From Chara braunii (Eukaryota > Streptophyta > Charophyceae > Charales > Characeae): a DNA stretch of 64,000 bases. The stretch spans positions 572,864-636,863 of the forward strand of contig BFEA01000494.1 of the NCBI GenBank assembly GCA_003427395.1. The letters run 5' to 3'. Below the pieces are notes generated by a model that was given only the letters and a program-made list of their open reading frames with translations, made no database searches and had not been told where the DNA came from. This document shows positions 47,169-59,898 of this stretch, in pieces. Made by a program: the position numbers and the translations under genes. Position 1 is the first letter of the stretch. Each line of letters begins with the position of its first letter.

Positions 47169-49122
47169 ACTTCCCCGCGCCGTGCGTCCCGCGCACGCCT
47201 TTTTCTCCCTCAAAACCCGCGCAGTGAGGGACCCTCCCCGTTCTTACTAAGTCAGACCGACACAGGGGATTTTGGTTCTGTCTGTGTCCCCACACTCAAC
47301 TTTCCAAAAATCCCTGGCACACCCCATCTCGCTGTCTTTTTGGGGCCCCTTCCACAATTTAAACACTCCGAACGGAAGACAGCGCAGGGCGTGAGGTTGA
47401 GCGTCACAGGTAGGAGCGCCAGAGGTACTTACATGGCTATGGTGGTTGCCATCGTCATCACCTGGTGGGCGCTGCAGCAAGGTCCCAATGGGGGTGGAGC
47501 TACACCAAGAAGCTTCGAGGCAGAGTCAGGCATGGCGGCCTGAGCTAGAGCAGCCTTTGCGTCTTCCACGCATCAGGTCAAAGCCCTGACAGTCTGCCAT
47601 AGCCTAGACCTTCGAGAAAAGGAAGGAGAAGGGTGTCATGGCTATGGTGGACCTCATATGATACCTGCAGAAGAAGAGGGCTTCGTGCCCTTTAATGGCT
47701 ACGTTGGCTTATCTCGTGCAGAAAAAAAGAGACATAACTTATCATTGCGGGATGCGTATGGGCGTGCTCTGGCAGGGGGTTCAACTATGAGTTGCTTGAA
47801 GGCGGGCACCAGAATCGTGATGGCATCCACCCTCTCCATGGTCAGATTGGCAACAATCGTTTTCTCAGTAGTAATGCTCCTCTACATAACGAGGGCCATG
47901 GCAAGGCTGATCCGATCGGTGGAGGGGTAGGATATGCTATAAGGGAGTTGAAGGAGATAAAGAGGGAGTGACCGCTGCATCGAGCTTGCGGTCGTGCTGT
48001 ACTCTTGCTAGTGCTGCCCCTTTTGTTGAGCGGAGCCTTAGGTTCTACTGCACATCCAGTTGTTGATTTTTCCTACGTAACCTTTGTTGCAGCTCCACTA
48101 ACTGTTGTGCAATCCAATCGAGAGGTAAACCATCTGACAACCATTGCGGCAGTAGATTGCTTGTCGAGGTTGTTGTTGAAGGAGTGAACAGGTGTTCCTC
48201 ACCATGTTTTGGTAAAAAACACTTCGCACCATTATACATTGAGTGTGTTACACCGGGTCGTAGACTACGTTTGCTGCTAAGCTTTGCGTTGTGCATCATT
48301 AAGCATAGTCGTGTGGCACTGTCGCTACGTTTTGCATTGTACATCACTACGGTGCCTAGTGGCTACGCATGGCTGCTCTGTGCACTGCAAATTGTTGTAT
48401 ATCGCTGCTTTTGCTCACATTTGGGTAGAGCATGGAGGGTGTGCTCTATTCGGATGCAACCTTTCTGGGTTGCGTAACAACGATTTGGTAAGAGGTAATG
48501 TCGTAACGATACTGCGACTTGATAGCGGTAATTAGGCTTTGCAAACGGGTTGTTGTTGGAAATTAGAAGGCTGTCAGAGTGATGTTATGCTACATTTTGG
48601 TCGGCTTACTGGGTTTTTTGCCACCACTGCAAGGCTCTCGGTTGTTTGAAGAGTTCAAGGACCTCTCACACGAGTTTGAGTGCACCTCTCTATTGTCTGA
48701 GCGACTTCATGTTTTTTTTTCGGCCTTTCATACTAAGTTTAGTCTGTTTGGTTTAAGATAGGAAAGTGGAATGCAGGATTGGAAACCCGTAATTTATGTT
48801 AAGACCTTTGTGGGAGGTTTGCTCCACTAATTGAGGGAGTTTTTCCGGAATCTAGCCGAGGTTTTGAAGGTGTGAAACTTTCATACATAATGATTTTTAT
48901 TCTAGTATGAACCCACTAAATCCATATCAATACATCCCTCTACTATGTCTGCTATGTATGCATGTACCCCTATGAATATTTATTTTCATTCAAGAATAAA
49001 TTCAGACTAAATAAAGGGTTTGCATGTATAAGGCTTATCTCTTTTATTGTTTGAAATTTAAACAAAGAGGGATGAACTGGGGGAAAGTGGGAGGAAGGTG
49101 GTTTTGATTTCGTCGACTGGGT
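47169..49122. other. Unassigned stretch
   Basis: Contains short frames with one hydrophobic segment (for example the 90 codons at 47,658-47,930) that I cannot assign. No RNA gene or clear repeat element. Composition becomes AT-rich after about 48,800. Confidence 0.4.
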
Positions 49123-50075
<953 letters not shown>

Positions 50076-50299
50076 CCTATTGTAATCATCTAAGGGTTCA
50101 ACCAACTACTTGTATGTGAAAACAACTTGGGAATTTGGTGAGAGACTTACTATGTTTGCATCTGTCCGTTTGATTGTAATTTTAGTCTAAACTATCTTAT
50201 GATAGTTAGTTGCTGTACAAACTCGCCATGTGCTAGAGATATAGGAGTTGGTTCAATTTTTGCATTTTGAAGTTAACTATATATATATATATTTTTTGA

Positions 50300-50640
50300 C
50301 TTCGTATAAATTTCAAAACGACACTTTGCTAGGGGAAGTGCTGCCAAAATTTCTACAAATCTCAGGAGTTAGTCAATGTTTGTCTTAGCAGAGTTCAAAT
50401 TTTGTCTTTGAGTTCATATATGATTTAGTATAAATTTGGGAAGCATACTTCTCTACGGCCAAATTTTTACTAAATCGGAGAGTTAGACAATATTTGACTT
50501 TATTAAGTGAAAAGTCAGTAGATTTCATAACTAACTGAGTATAAATTATGAAAAGGCACATTCTCTAGAGGGGGTGTTGCCGAAATGTTTTATGGTTTCG
50601 AGAAAGGGATGCAGAATTAACTCTGGATTACTGCAGGATT
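50300..50640 (+). repeat. ~123-bp satellite, three units
   Basis: Units start at about 50,300, 50,424 and 50,535 with cttngtataaatt and continue with 'aggggaagtgttgccaaa.ttt' and 'gagttagacaa..tttgac' blocks. The array resumes at 53,381. Confidence 0.8.
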
Positions 50641-50782
50641 AACACTACCAACCTCCCCCGCTTTCAGTCTTCTCTTCGATACCTTTTTTTGAGGAATTTG
50701 GGTTTGGTGTGACATGGCTTTACATTTTTCGCCTGGTGCCTCTACTGCAGCTCCCTTTGTAGATTTATATGTTTCATTCTTG

Positions 50783-51520
50783 CAAAATGACCTGCACAAG
50801 TCTATTATAGATCAAATAGAAAAATTGCAGGTCGCTTATGATGACAGATCACACAGGAGTGAGTCAATGAGGTGCGCCGTAGGCCCACACACCGCACGAA
50901 AATCAAGGGCGGGCAGGGCCACTTTCCCAAAACAAGCAGGACCTATGTGAGACCTGACCCTTGTACCATGGCCTGAAAGTTTACGTTAGAGATGAATGCA
51001 GCAAGCGGTCAAGGCATGGAGGGGCGAGCTCGAGAATCTTCGCAAGCTGTCATTGCTGGGCAGACACCTATGACATATACTGTCACGTGGCAAGGCAGTG
51101 GCACCGGTCTAACCATCGAGGTCGTGCTCCAACCAGGGTGAGTCATATCATTGCGTCCTTGTCGTTGATGCTGTATGAACGTTTGCGGATTTAGATTGTT
51201 GGTATTGTTGAATGTTTTGGATAATCTCTCCCGAGGATGCTCAAATGGAATGGTCGTAATGAAAAGTCATGAAAAGTGAAGGTCCCAAAGGTAGCCCCAA
51301 CCGTAGTCTTGGTAGTTGGGTTGATGTAGACCAATGACGATTGTTGAAAGAAATTGATGTCGTCGGCGAAATATTCAACCAGAAAGGTTGTTGTAGGCAC
51401 AATGCTGCACATGTCTATTCCAGATAAAATAGAAAAATAGCAGGTCACTGATGATGATTGATTATACATGAGTGAGTCGATGAGGTGGGCTGGAGGCCCA
51501 CACACTTCCAAACACCGCCC
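50783..51520 (+). repeat. Pair of ~125-bp direct repeats
   Basis: The block 'ctattatagatcaaatagaaaaattgc' (first 20: ctattatagatcaaatagaa), then 'gagtgagtcaatgaggtg' and 'ggcccacacac' at 50,783-50,910 recurs at 51,396-51,520, about 613 bp apart. It lies directly upstream of the recombinase pseudogene. Confidence 0.75.
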
Positions 51521-51527
51521 ATCTCCC

Positions 51528-52850
51528 TCCATTATCCCACAAGTGACGGTGTCATCTTGTAGGGAATGGTGGAACAAACGATCGATGGCAGATGGAGGGA
51601 AAGGCGACCTACTCCCGAGTTTGAAGGCGGTTATGAGGCCTGGCTGGAGTGGAGCAATGCTTTGATAGGAGAGTTCAGAGTTGAGCGATTATGGAAGAGC
51701 GGGATGAAGAGAGTCTTGTTGGTCCTGAAAGAGTGGTTGGAGTCTAACAAGGTTGGAAGAAGCTATATGACATGCATCGACTTAGATTTTATGTCCTTTA
51801 TATACAGTCATTGGCACTTCAAAGTTGAGAATTGATGTCAAACGTGGATGTTGTTATGAATTGCTTGAGTGGATGCTTCTGATTGCTCGGGAGGGACGCT
51901 GGAGAGGATTTTTGTCAGAGTAACCGAGCGCGACGTTTATAAAAGCGTATCGAGAATACTCTGCAAAGGGGGGTGATAGAGGAATTTGCACGACCAATGC
52001 GATGGGAGAAGATTTTAAGAGTGCTAGAGTATATTCTGGAGAGGGTGAGGGTGTTGAAGAGGTATCATGAAGTGCAGCCGTATCGAGATGGCGGAGCGTT
52101 CTTATATTTACGGGAAAGTTGGCAACGGTGCATGGAAGGGTTACGGTTGCAATATAAGAAGATAGACATAGAGCAGGGAGTAGTGCAACCTAGTTATACA
52201 ACGAGTGATCAGCAGGTGGGTAGGTTTATGATTAGGTTGCGGGATCCGTGTAATGAGGGTGAAACTTTCTTAGGATGGCTTCCTGAATTGATGAAGAGTT
52301 ACAAGAGGTTGGGGCAGAATTTGAGAAATGGTTACATGTTTGAACCGATGAGGGGGGGGGGACCGATGACTGGAGGGGGATTCAACAAATATATAGAAAA
52401 GTGGTTCGGAAAGGCAGGCGTCTATGAAGGGGAGAGTGGTCACAACTTTGGGATAGGTGGGGTGCAGGCGGGCATAGAGGAGGGTTAGAGTTTGGGAGGG
52501 ATGATAAGGCAGGGAACTTGGAGCAACGTTGGGGCGTTTATGAGATATGAGTACAGGATAAAGCGGGGTTGGAGAAGGAGAGGTGGCGGGATTGGAAGTG
52601 GGGGTAACTTAGGAAACAAAGAAGATAGTCGTGAGGCCAAGGAGTGCGGGGCTAGAGGCGGTGAGGTTAAACGTAGGGCTGGGGAGACAGGAAAATTTGG
52701 ATTCGAGGATGGCGAAATGGTGCATGATATTAAGTGAGAGTACGCGGGGGTACCAGGAAGTGCGCCGGGAAAAAAGAAGGATGAGGATATTGAAGTGTCA
52801 AAAGTGATCCTCGAGACGAGGAAGTGCGATGGAAAGAAGTGCGTTCGGTA
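51528..52850 (+). pseudogene. Tyrosine recombinase pseudogene of a kangaroo/DIRS-type retrotransposon
   Basis: Tyrosine recombinases integrate the circular cDNA of DIRS-type retrotransposons. Upstream blocks (YEAWLEWSNALIGEFRVERL, about 51,626-51,690) and the main frame at 51,973-52,488 (ESWQRCMEGLRLQYKKIDI) are homologous to the minus-strand copy at 58,690-59,870. The C-terminal catalytic box is visible: GHNFGIGG at 52,438-52,461, where the His is followed by Gly at 52,450 in place of the catalytic Arg; an in-frame TAG at 52,486; and, after it in the same frame, GTW (Trp at 52,519) and the presumptive nucleophile Tyr at 52,546 in MRY. Frame shifts occur upstream of 51,973. It is flanked on both sides by satellite and palindromic-motif DNA and has no RT partner nearby, so it is an isolated dead fragment. 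Confidence 0.75.
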
Positions 52851-52861
52851 CTTTGGCAAGA

Positions 52862-53095
52862 TAAACATTGTTTCTAAGTTGAATGGCTCAGTCCCCTGCT
52901 CATATTTTTCTTTTTTTTTAAGACAAATAAAAGAGTTACTAAATTTTTGGTATTAAATCGTTCAAGGCCACTATGCATTGTTTCTAATATGAATGATCTA
53001 GTCATACGCCCAAAGAAGAAAAAAATATTCCTACAACATGTTCGTGTATAATCTAAGGCATGTTAGGCATTGTTTCTAAGTTGAATAGTCTAACG
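52862..53095 (+). repeat. Interspersed ~30-bp palindromic motif, second block
   Basis: Three more copies of cattgtttctaagatgaatg-type motif occur near 52,864, 52,976 and 53,067. They continue the series interrupted by the satellite and the recombinase fragment. Confidence 0.8.
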
Positions 53096-53380
53096 TAGTG
53101 TCATATGTAAGTTGGGTATAAGAGACAGATCATCCCAAGGTTCCACAATATGTGAAATCAACTTGGAGTCTGGTGAGAGAACTTACCGATTGTGGTATGG
53201 ACTTGCATGTGGCTGAGTGCGAGCTCTACTTAGTTTGAGTTTCAGTTTGATAGGTAGTTGCTTTAGTTGCTCGCCACGTGCTATAGTTGTAGGACGTAGT
53301 TTAATTCCTGCATTTTTTTAGTTAACTTTATTTTACTTAGTTTAATTTTTGCATTTTGTGGAATCATTTATTCTACTTGG

Positions 53381-53872
53381 CTTTGTATAAATATTGGGAA
53401 GCCACTTTTCCTACGAGAAGCGCTGACGAAATTTCTACAAAACCAAAACGTTTGGTAAATTTTGACTTTTTAAAGTTGAACTTTTGTCTAAGTTTTGTAT
53501 CTGGCTTAATAGAATCTGAGAAACTTTTTTTTATAGGGGAAGTGTTGTCCAAATTTTTACTAGTTCAGGGAGTTAGACAAAATTTGACTTTGGGAAGTCA
53601 GAATCATTTTTAACTTTTGTATTTAGCTTTGTATAAATTTTGGAATAACAGTTCTCTAAAGGGAGTGTTGCCAGTTTTTTTTTAAATCTAAGGAGTTAGT
53701 TAATTTTTTTTTTGACAGAACTCAAGTCTTGTATCGAGTTTTCATCTGACTTAGTATAAATTTAGAAAGTCTACTTCTCGAAAGGAGATGTTGCCCAAAT
53801 GTTTACTAGTTCAAGGAGTTCGACAAAATTTGACCCTTTAGATTTGAAGATCGTTTCTGTTTTCATATTCAA
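53381..53872 (+). repeat. ~123-bp satellite, four units
   Basis: Unit starts lie at 53,381, 53,505, 53,627 and 53,750 (spacing 124, 122, 123 bp). A partial fifth unit is split by the MITE that follows and continues at about 54,621-54,745. Confidence 0.85.
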
Positions 53873-53879
53873 ACAAATA

Positions 53880-54619
53880 CAGGGTCCCCAACCTATATGT
53901 ACGGCGGTCTCCGACCCGACCTCCATACGTACGGGCATTCGGGGTTTCATTTAGGGGTTCGAACCCAAAGGCGTTCGACTACCGCAAAAAATTATTTCGG
54001 ACCCTCAAAATAAAAATAAAATTATGAATTTAGTTTTGTGAGTTCTCTGTGATGTGTGGTACATGCCTATAAATTTTGAAGTCAGTTTGCTAATCCAAAA
54101 AAAAATTAAAAATCTTCAAAGATGGCAGTATCGAAACGTGCTCGCTCACTCACTATTTTTTTTTCCCCACTTTTTACTTTATGTTTTCACTTGATTTCGG
54201 GATCTAAAAACATTATTATTTTTTTAAACTTTTTAAATTTTAAGTAATTTTTGTATTATGTGAAGTACAAATCTGTAAATTTTCAGGGCGTTTGGCTATA
54301 CCAAACAAAAATAAAAAATCATAAAAAATGACGGTGTAGAAAACGTGCTCTCTCGTTTGAATTTTTTTTTATTAGTATTTATTTTTCATATTTTGTTTCA
54401 CAGTTGGTAAGGAATTTGAAAGTAAATCTCAAGCAAATATTGTGTGTTTTAGTTTTCTTCATAACATATTTTATTTCTCGATTTCTTTGATTTTATTTTT
54501 TTTTCCAAGTTCGGTCCGAACGGCCGAACGCATCCCCACGGGGTCTCGACATTTGGGCGTTCGGTCGTTCGGGCGTTCGGGCTCGGGCGTTTGGCCCGTT
54601 TTGAACGCCGGTTACCCTG
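53880..54619 (+). mobile_element. hAT-like MITE inserted in satellite, with target duplication
   Basis: The element starts CAGGGT and ends ACCCTG. It is flanked by AACAAATA (53,872-53,879) and GACAAATA (54,620-54,627), an 8-bp duplication with one mismatch. CAGGG ends plus 8-bp duplications are the hallmark of hAT elements. GC-rich ends with CGTTCGG palindromes and an AT-rich core (with 'gatggcagtatcgaaacgtg' near 54,121) place it with the elements at 15,391 and 16,975. No transposase is encoded. Confidence 0.8.
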
Positions 54620-54745
54620 GACAAATATAAATTATGAAAATGTATTTTTACTACGGGAAGCGCTGCTGAAATTTTCTTAGTTCTAAGGAGTTGATCTGTA
54701 TTTTGATTGGGAAGATTCTGGCGATCCACCCTGTATAGGGAAGAT

Positions 54746-55929
54746 GCTGCCAAAGGTCTTCCTTTCCTTGGGCACTTGCTTAGAGATGAATTCAGATTTA
54801 GTTATCGAGAGGTTTTGTGTGAAGTGTGATATGGAGGTTCATTCTTCCTACACTTTTATTTTAGTATTGGGAATTAACCTGTAATGTGTTACAGGTCCTC
54901 TTTTATCGTTCGAATTCAGGATAGGACTAGTTTGAACTTGATCCAACGAGGATCATCTTCTGTTATCACTGATAACAGGTCGGTTGCCGATTCGTCGGTT
55001 TACGACTTTACTCTAACTCGTTCTCGTCACTCAACCTAAAGGCTTTAGCCCCTGTAATTTGAATTGTTTCGTTGGGTTTTCACCCATACTTTATTGAATG
55101 GCCACTTAACAAAGATACTGAGTATTATTTTATGGAAGGTTCAACAAAGGTTGAGGCTGATTTGGCTAAAGCGAGGGGTATGAGCGCAAAAAGTGGTTGA
55201 AGTTGACCTCGTGTAGTGCATAGACTTTTGGTTTAATCCTTGATGTGATTGCAAATATGATTGTGGTTCAAACTCTGAATTTGACTTGCCTGTGATCACA
55301 TATATAGTTTTGAAGCAAGTCACATTGTGATTGTGAGAAGTGATCTTCTCATGTTTTATACTGAGTTGATTTGTCTTGAGAGAAAAAAGAGATTTGCCTT
55401 GCTTTTTGAAGTTTTTATAGTTGGACGTTGATGCCCGTGGCGACCGTCAAAGTCAAACCCCTTGACTTCTCTTCAGGCCCTAGATGATGGAGCTCGTTTC
55501 CAAAGGTCATAAGTGTTGGTCACCACAAAGAGGTTTAAACCTGTCTACCACCACTCTCTACAGAGTGCAGAAGAGGGTAGGCCTCTCAATCACCTTGGCA
55601 ATTGTCTAGCGTCAAGAGATTAACCTCTCAAGGCGCGCGTCAACCGACATTGGAGTGTCGAAAGTGACCCTCCATACTATTGACAGTCACGCGATTGTGG
55701 GTACTACATAGTACACCATCACTGAGACTGCTTGCGTATTCAGGCAAGGCTAGTGAATATGAGTAAGCATGCGTGTGCGCGATATTTCTTTTCAGTCTCT
55801 CGCGCGACGCCTAACCGATTCGGTGCTGGAAAAGTTATAGGTCGGATACTAAAGGGATTATGATTGTTTTGTTTGTATGAGTAATCTGACTCTTTGTTTT
55901 TTGGCTTCGTATAACGTGTGAGAAAAATG
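54746..55929. other. Unassigned stretch upstream of LTR-like fragment
   Basis: Moderately AT-rich with no recognised domain. It may belong to the 5' part of the following retrotransposon or LTR. Confidence 0.35.
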
Positions 55930-56345
55930 ATGCGTCCTAGTCGACCGACAACGAGTCGCGCTTGGGACTTCAGTCTCCCAGTAAGTCGATTCAAGTACGG
56001 GTCCGATAGAGGTGTAGGACCGCATGTACCCCCTAAGCTACAACATACAAGAAACGTCATCGTTTGGACCACCGCTGCAATTGCAATTGATTGGTTTTCG
56101 CACGTGGTTCAGTAACTCGGCGGGGATACACCCGTTCAAGGGTGGTGACAACCTTTTGTGAGGAGATAAGTTGTACCTCATGTAGCCCTATCTTTTCGTA
56201 GGGGTTCAGAGAGGTATGGTTGGCGCACTTAGCCGGAGCGCCGACAAAAACTCCATTGCACCGCGGTAAGAAAGTCTTGCACGAATCCTGCGTGACGTGG
56301 ATGGGAGGGTCCCCGTGCGAGACCGATGCGCTCGACACCGAACCG
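55930..56345 (+). mobile_element. LTR fragment related to the 6.7-12.9 kb element
   Basis: Shared landmarks with 12,475-12,935 in the same order: cctagtcgaccgac, a gcaattgcaattga-like block, 'cgcacgtggttcagtaactcgg.ggg', 'aagggtggtgacaa', 'tggcgcac.tagcc' and 'atgcgctcgaca'. It is diverged and truncated; no primer-binding site follows. Confidence 0.6.
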
Positions 56346-56399
56346 CTAAATAGGTCCACGCCATTTTCGTTTGAGGACTTATCATTACTCTCTTTATCT

Positions 56400-58440
56400 G
56401 CAAATCTTACAAGATCGATAGAGACTCGACAGGTTACCACAAAAAAGAAGAGAACAACAAGACTGAAGATTACAATAAATCATCCTAAGAGGCAGTATGA
56501 CGACACCTTTGACAGGGGCTATGACTTCAATCACAATGCAAAACGTGCTTACCACGACTTCAACTTCAAGCAATCCGACATCACAAAAACTTCTGCATTT
56601 GATCTCGGTCGCAAGCCAGAACAATATGTCCTCTTTCCTGATACCTTTTATCTTAGACATTCTCTCAAATCTCGTTTTTTCACCTTCCACCACTAATCTC
56701 CAACTCGCTCTTTTCGCTCTTCAGGAACCCTCTTCTTAGCTTTGTAACATTCACAATTTTTTCGCCGCTTCAACTTCCTACTCCTTTTCCAGTTAGTCAC
56801 GTTTTCTCTCGTCCTCCTCCAGAAGATACTCGCTTTCAGTACTGCAATAGATTCATCATGGTCTTCAACTTCACTTGGCCGAAACTAAACACGTCCAGTC
56901 AAGAAAGTAATTGAAGTTCAACGAATGTTTAAGAATCTTTACCCCGCAACTCGATTGAAAAAGGTTCTTCAATGTGTGAAGCCTCCTCGTACCGTTATCC
57001 CCAATCAGTCTCTCCTACCCCATCATTATGAGTTTATTTCCTCCACTATCTCTCAACTCCTCTCCTCGGGTGTAGTTGAACCTTCACCTTCACCACTTGT
57101 AATTAATAACGTCCTTGTCATAAAAAACTCTTCCAGAACCATATTTATACTAGATGTAAGATTCGTAAACCTTTTCATCTCTTTCCCTGAACAGTGAATT
57201 CCATTATGAATCTATCGATGATCTCGTCACCCCTCTCTCCGACCCGACCAACCAATATTTTATTTCTTGTTTTGATATAAAAATGAATATTATCACGTCC
57301 CCATACGTCCACTTCATAAACCCTACCTTGTTTTTTTTCAAATGGGACAACATTCAATATCAATTCACAACCCTTTAATTCGACATCTTCTTTGTTTGTT
57401 GGATCTTCACCACCATATTGCAGAAAATAATGGTTGGAATACGCCTTAGACATGCCTTTGTCACTTCTTACACCGATGACTCAGCCCTTGAAATTCCACA
57501 AATGTACTTTCCTTCAATCTCAGAAAATCAAATTATAGGTTTTATTATTGACTATCACCACAAGCCCATAAGGGTCCAAGAGGACAAAGCAAAAAAAAAC
57601 TGGTCAATCTAATTACCTCAACCTCCCACTCCTTACCTTCCAACCGAACTCTAGCAAAGCTCGTATGAAAATTGATATTACTTACAATTTTTTTTTTACT
57701 GACCTCTCTTTTTATCTCCTCCCTCTACGATTTCATTTCATCGTCTAACTGGGACTCGCCTGTACAAATTTATGATGATCTCATCTAATTGATGGCTTTG
57801 TCACCTTCCTCACCTTCTAGGTCGTCTTTGGACCATCCGCAAAATAACATGCACACTATCAATTAACGCATCAATCTCTCAAATTGGATTAACCATCACT
57901 CCCACACTTCTTTCACCCCTTACCCTAAACGAATGCCTACCTCAAGAACTCCTTCAAACTTCCTCAACCCACAGGGAACTCTTTGCTATTTATGAAACCT
58001 TTCTCTTCCTTAAATCCAATTACCCTTACTTTCTCCTTTTCTCGTCCATCAGACTCCTTTCATACAGTCAATCCTCCATAACCCTTCTCACCAGCCTCCG
58101 CTCATCAAACCCTATCTTCAACCCCTGGCTTCGTCAAATTGCTTAAATCCTTGTATGTCATGATACCCTTCTTATACCAGTCTGGATTCCTTGATTCTTA
58201 AACGCTGCCGATATTTTATCCAAAACTTGAGATAACACCGATTGGGGCATTTCCACCCTATGTTAGGCACGATATTTTTTCAATCATAAGTGCTCCCGCC
58301 ATCGACCTGTTCGCGTCGAACTACCACTATATCTCCCCACTCTTTATTTTCAGAACCTTGTCTGCAAAGTCCTCATTTATTGATGCTCCTTCTCTCGACT
58401 GGAACCCTCTTTCTCAACCTTACCGATGACTTTCCCCCCG
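56400..58440 (+). pseudogene. Reverse transcriptase-RNase H pseudogene of a kangaroo/DIRS-type retrotransposon
   Basis: The polyprotein would copy element RNA into DNA. Degenerate but ordered motifs are visible: the RT finger region (LPHHYEFISSTISQLL then EPSPSPLVINNVLVIK, about 57,024-57,125), a palm block (ISCFDIKMN, about 57,264-57,290), the catalytic-type YTDD at 57,469-57,480, an RNase H-like stretch (RELFAIYETFLFL, about 57,980-58,020) and an AD.LSK end (about 58,210-58,225). It closes with IDLFASNYHYISPLF...DAPSLDW (58,301-58,402). That DLFAS...DA..DW signature is characteristic of the RT/RNase H of DIRS/Ngaro-type tyrosine-recombinase elements rather than gypsy or copia. Several stops and frame shifts make it non-functional. 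A 158-codon frame at 56,220-56,696 could be a gag-like remnant but is unassigned. Confidence 0.72.
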
Positions 58441-58689
58441 ATCGTCTCTAGTTCAGCACGTACTCTCTTGCGCAATTCTTTCACCGACCACCTACCTACT
58501 TATTTTTCGCTAGTTCACTAAAGTCAACTGGTTACCCCATATCCTCTCACTCAGTTTCATTCAAAAATCTATAATCCCGAAATTATAATACTCCTGCATT
58601 CTCAGTTCTAGGATCCATTATTCCTGCCCCAACCCCACTATTTTAGGTTTTTCCGCCATTCTGTTTTCAACCTAGGCCTCGATTCTCAT

Positions 58690-59870
58690 CCAAAGTCACC
58701 ACATAACCCCTGTCACCTGACTCACCTCCATCCACACCGCTTCTTTCCTCCACTCCGCGTTTCCACCTGCGTCGCATCCCGTACCCATACCGCATAAATA
58801 TTCTCATACTATTTAATGTCCCCTGCCTCATCATTTCCTCCAGACTTCAACCTTCCTCCATTCCCGCTCGCACCCCCCCAATCCGAAAACTATGACCACT
58901 TTCACCTTCATACACTCCCGCCTTCCCAAACCATTTATCTATCCGCTTATTACCNNNNNNNNNNNNNNNNNNNNNNNNNNNNNNNNNNNNNNNNNNNNNC
59001 TTTAACGCATTGCCCCTTTTCCCGGTTCAAAATAAGTATCATTTTCTAATGTCCATAATCACATTTTCATACGTCAAAATCAATTATGAAAGAATCGGTA
59101 AAAATATCTCCGCCTTAGCACCAGGCTCCCTCAATGGAATAAGAAGCCTCCTTCCATGCCTATCGGTTTTCGTGTATCTTGGACGCACTTCCCGTTTCGT
59201 TATATCTATCTTTTTATATTGCAATCTCAATCCTTCCCCGCAACGCTGCCAACTCTCCCACAAATATGAAAACATCGCAGCGTCTCGATAAGCCTCCGCC
59301 TCTCGCACCCTCTTCAAAATCTTCACCTTGTTTCGAATGTACTTAATAACTCTCGTCAATTTTTCTTACCCCAAAGGGCATGCAGACTCCTCAATCACAC
59401 CTCTACCGAATGCATACTCCCTATACACTTTTCTGAACGCTTTCACGCAACTGCTCTGACACGGATCACTACTCTCCTTTCAACCTAAGAGTCGGAAACT
59501 CCCACTCAAACAATTTATAACCGCATTCACCGTTGAGGGAGAAACCATTGGTTCTCCTTCGGCATCTGTTGTCCGACACCTACTCCTTATCTCCACCAGC
59601 CACTAGCTACTAAGGAACGCCAAAACATCTAAATCATTACACGTCATTCAACTTCTTTCAACTCCATTTTTCTGAAGCTATTCATTCAAGCCAAGTAGAA
59701 GCTTTCACATCCCATTCCGCCACCGCTTCCCGGGATAAAATTCTTCAATCAATCGGCTGCTCCATTCCAACCCTGCCTGGCAACTTCTTGCTATCTCAGG
59801 TGTCGCTGGGCTCTGTCGCCAGCTTCCATCACTCATCCGCTCGTTCCACCAGCCCTGCAAGATGACAAGT
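58690..59870 (-). pseudogene. Tyrosine recombinase pseudogene, convergent with the RT
   Basis: Reading leftward, this is homologous to 51,528-52,800 over its length: 'tcatcttgcagggctggtgg' at the start, YREYAFGRGVIEES, then ESWQRCGEGLRLQYKKIDI (frame 59,359-59,084), the gap, KWFGKAGVYEGESGHSFRIGG, and a region equivalent to the terminal GTW...Tyr. Here the box II catalytic His (58,892-58,894) and Arg (58,883-58,885) are both retained as HSFR. Frame shifts occur near 59,085 and just after 58,870. The recombinase and the RT face each other tail to tail, as I recall for the Volvox kangaroo element. The sequence is interrupted by N at 58,955-58,999. Confidence 0.75.
58955..58999. other. Assembly gap (45 N) inside recombinase
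   Basis: Homology continues on both sides, so little coding sequence is likely to be missing. Confidence 0.99.
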
Positions 59871-59898
59871 CACTTGTGGGATGATGGAGGGATTTGGG

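Noticed and set aside
56400-58440. Gypsy- or caulimovirid-type pol
   Set aside because: The general RT fold is shared, but the DLFAS...DA..DW ending and the adjacent tyrosine recombinase, with no integrase or aspartic protease motif seen, fit DIRS/kangaroo elements better.
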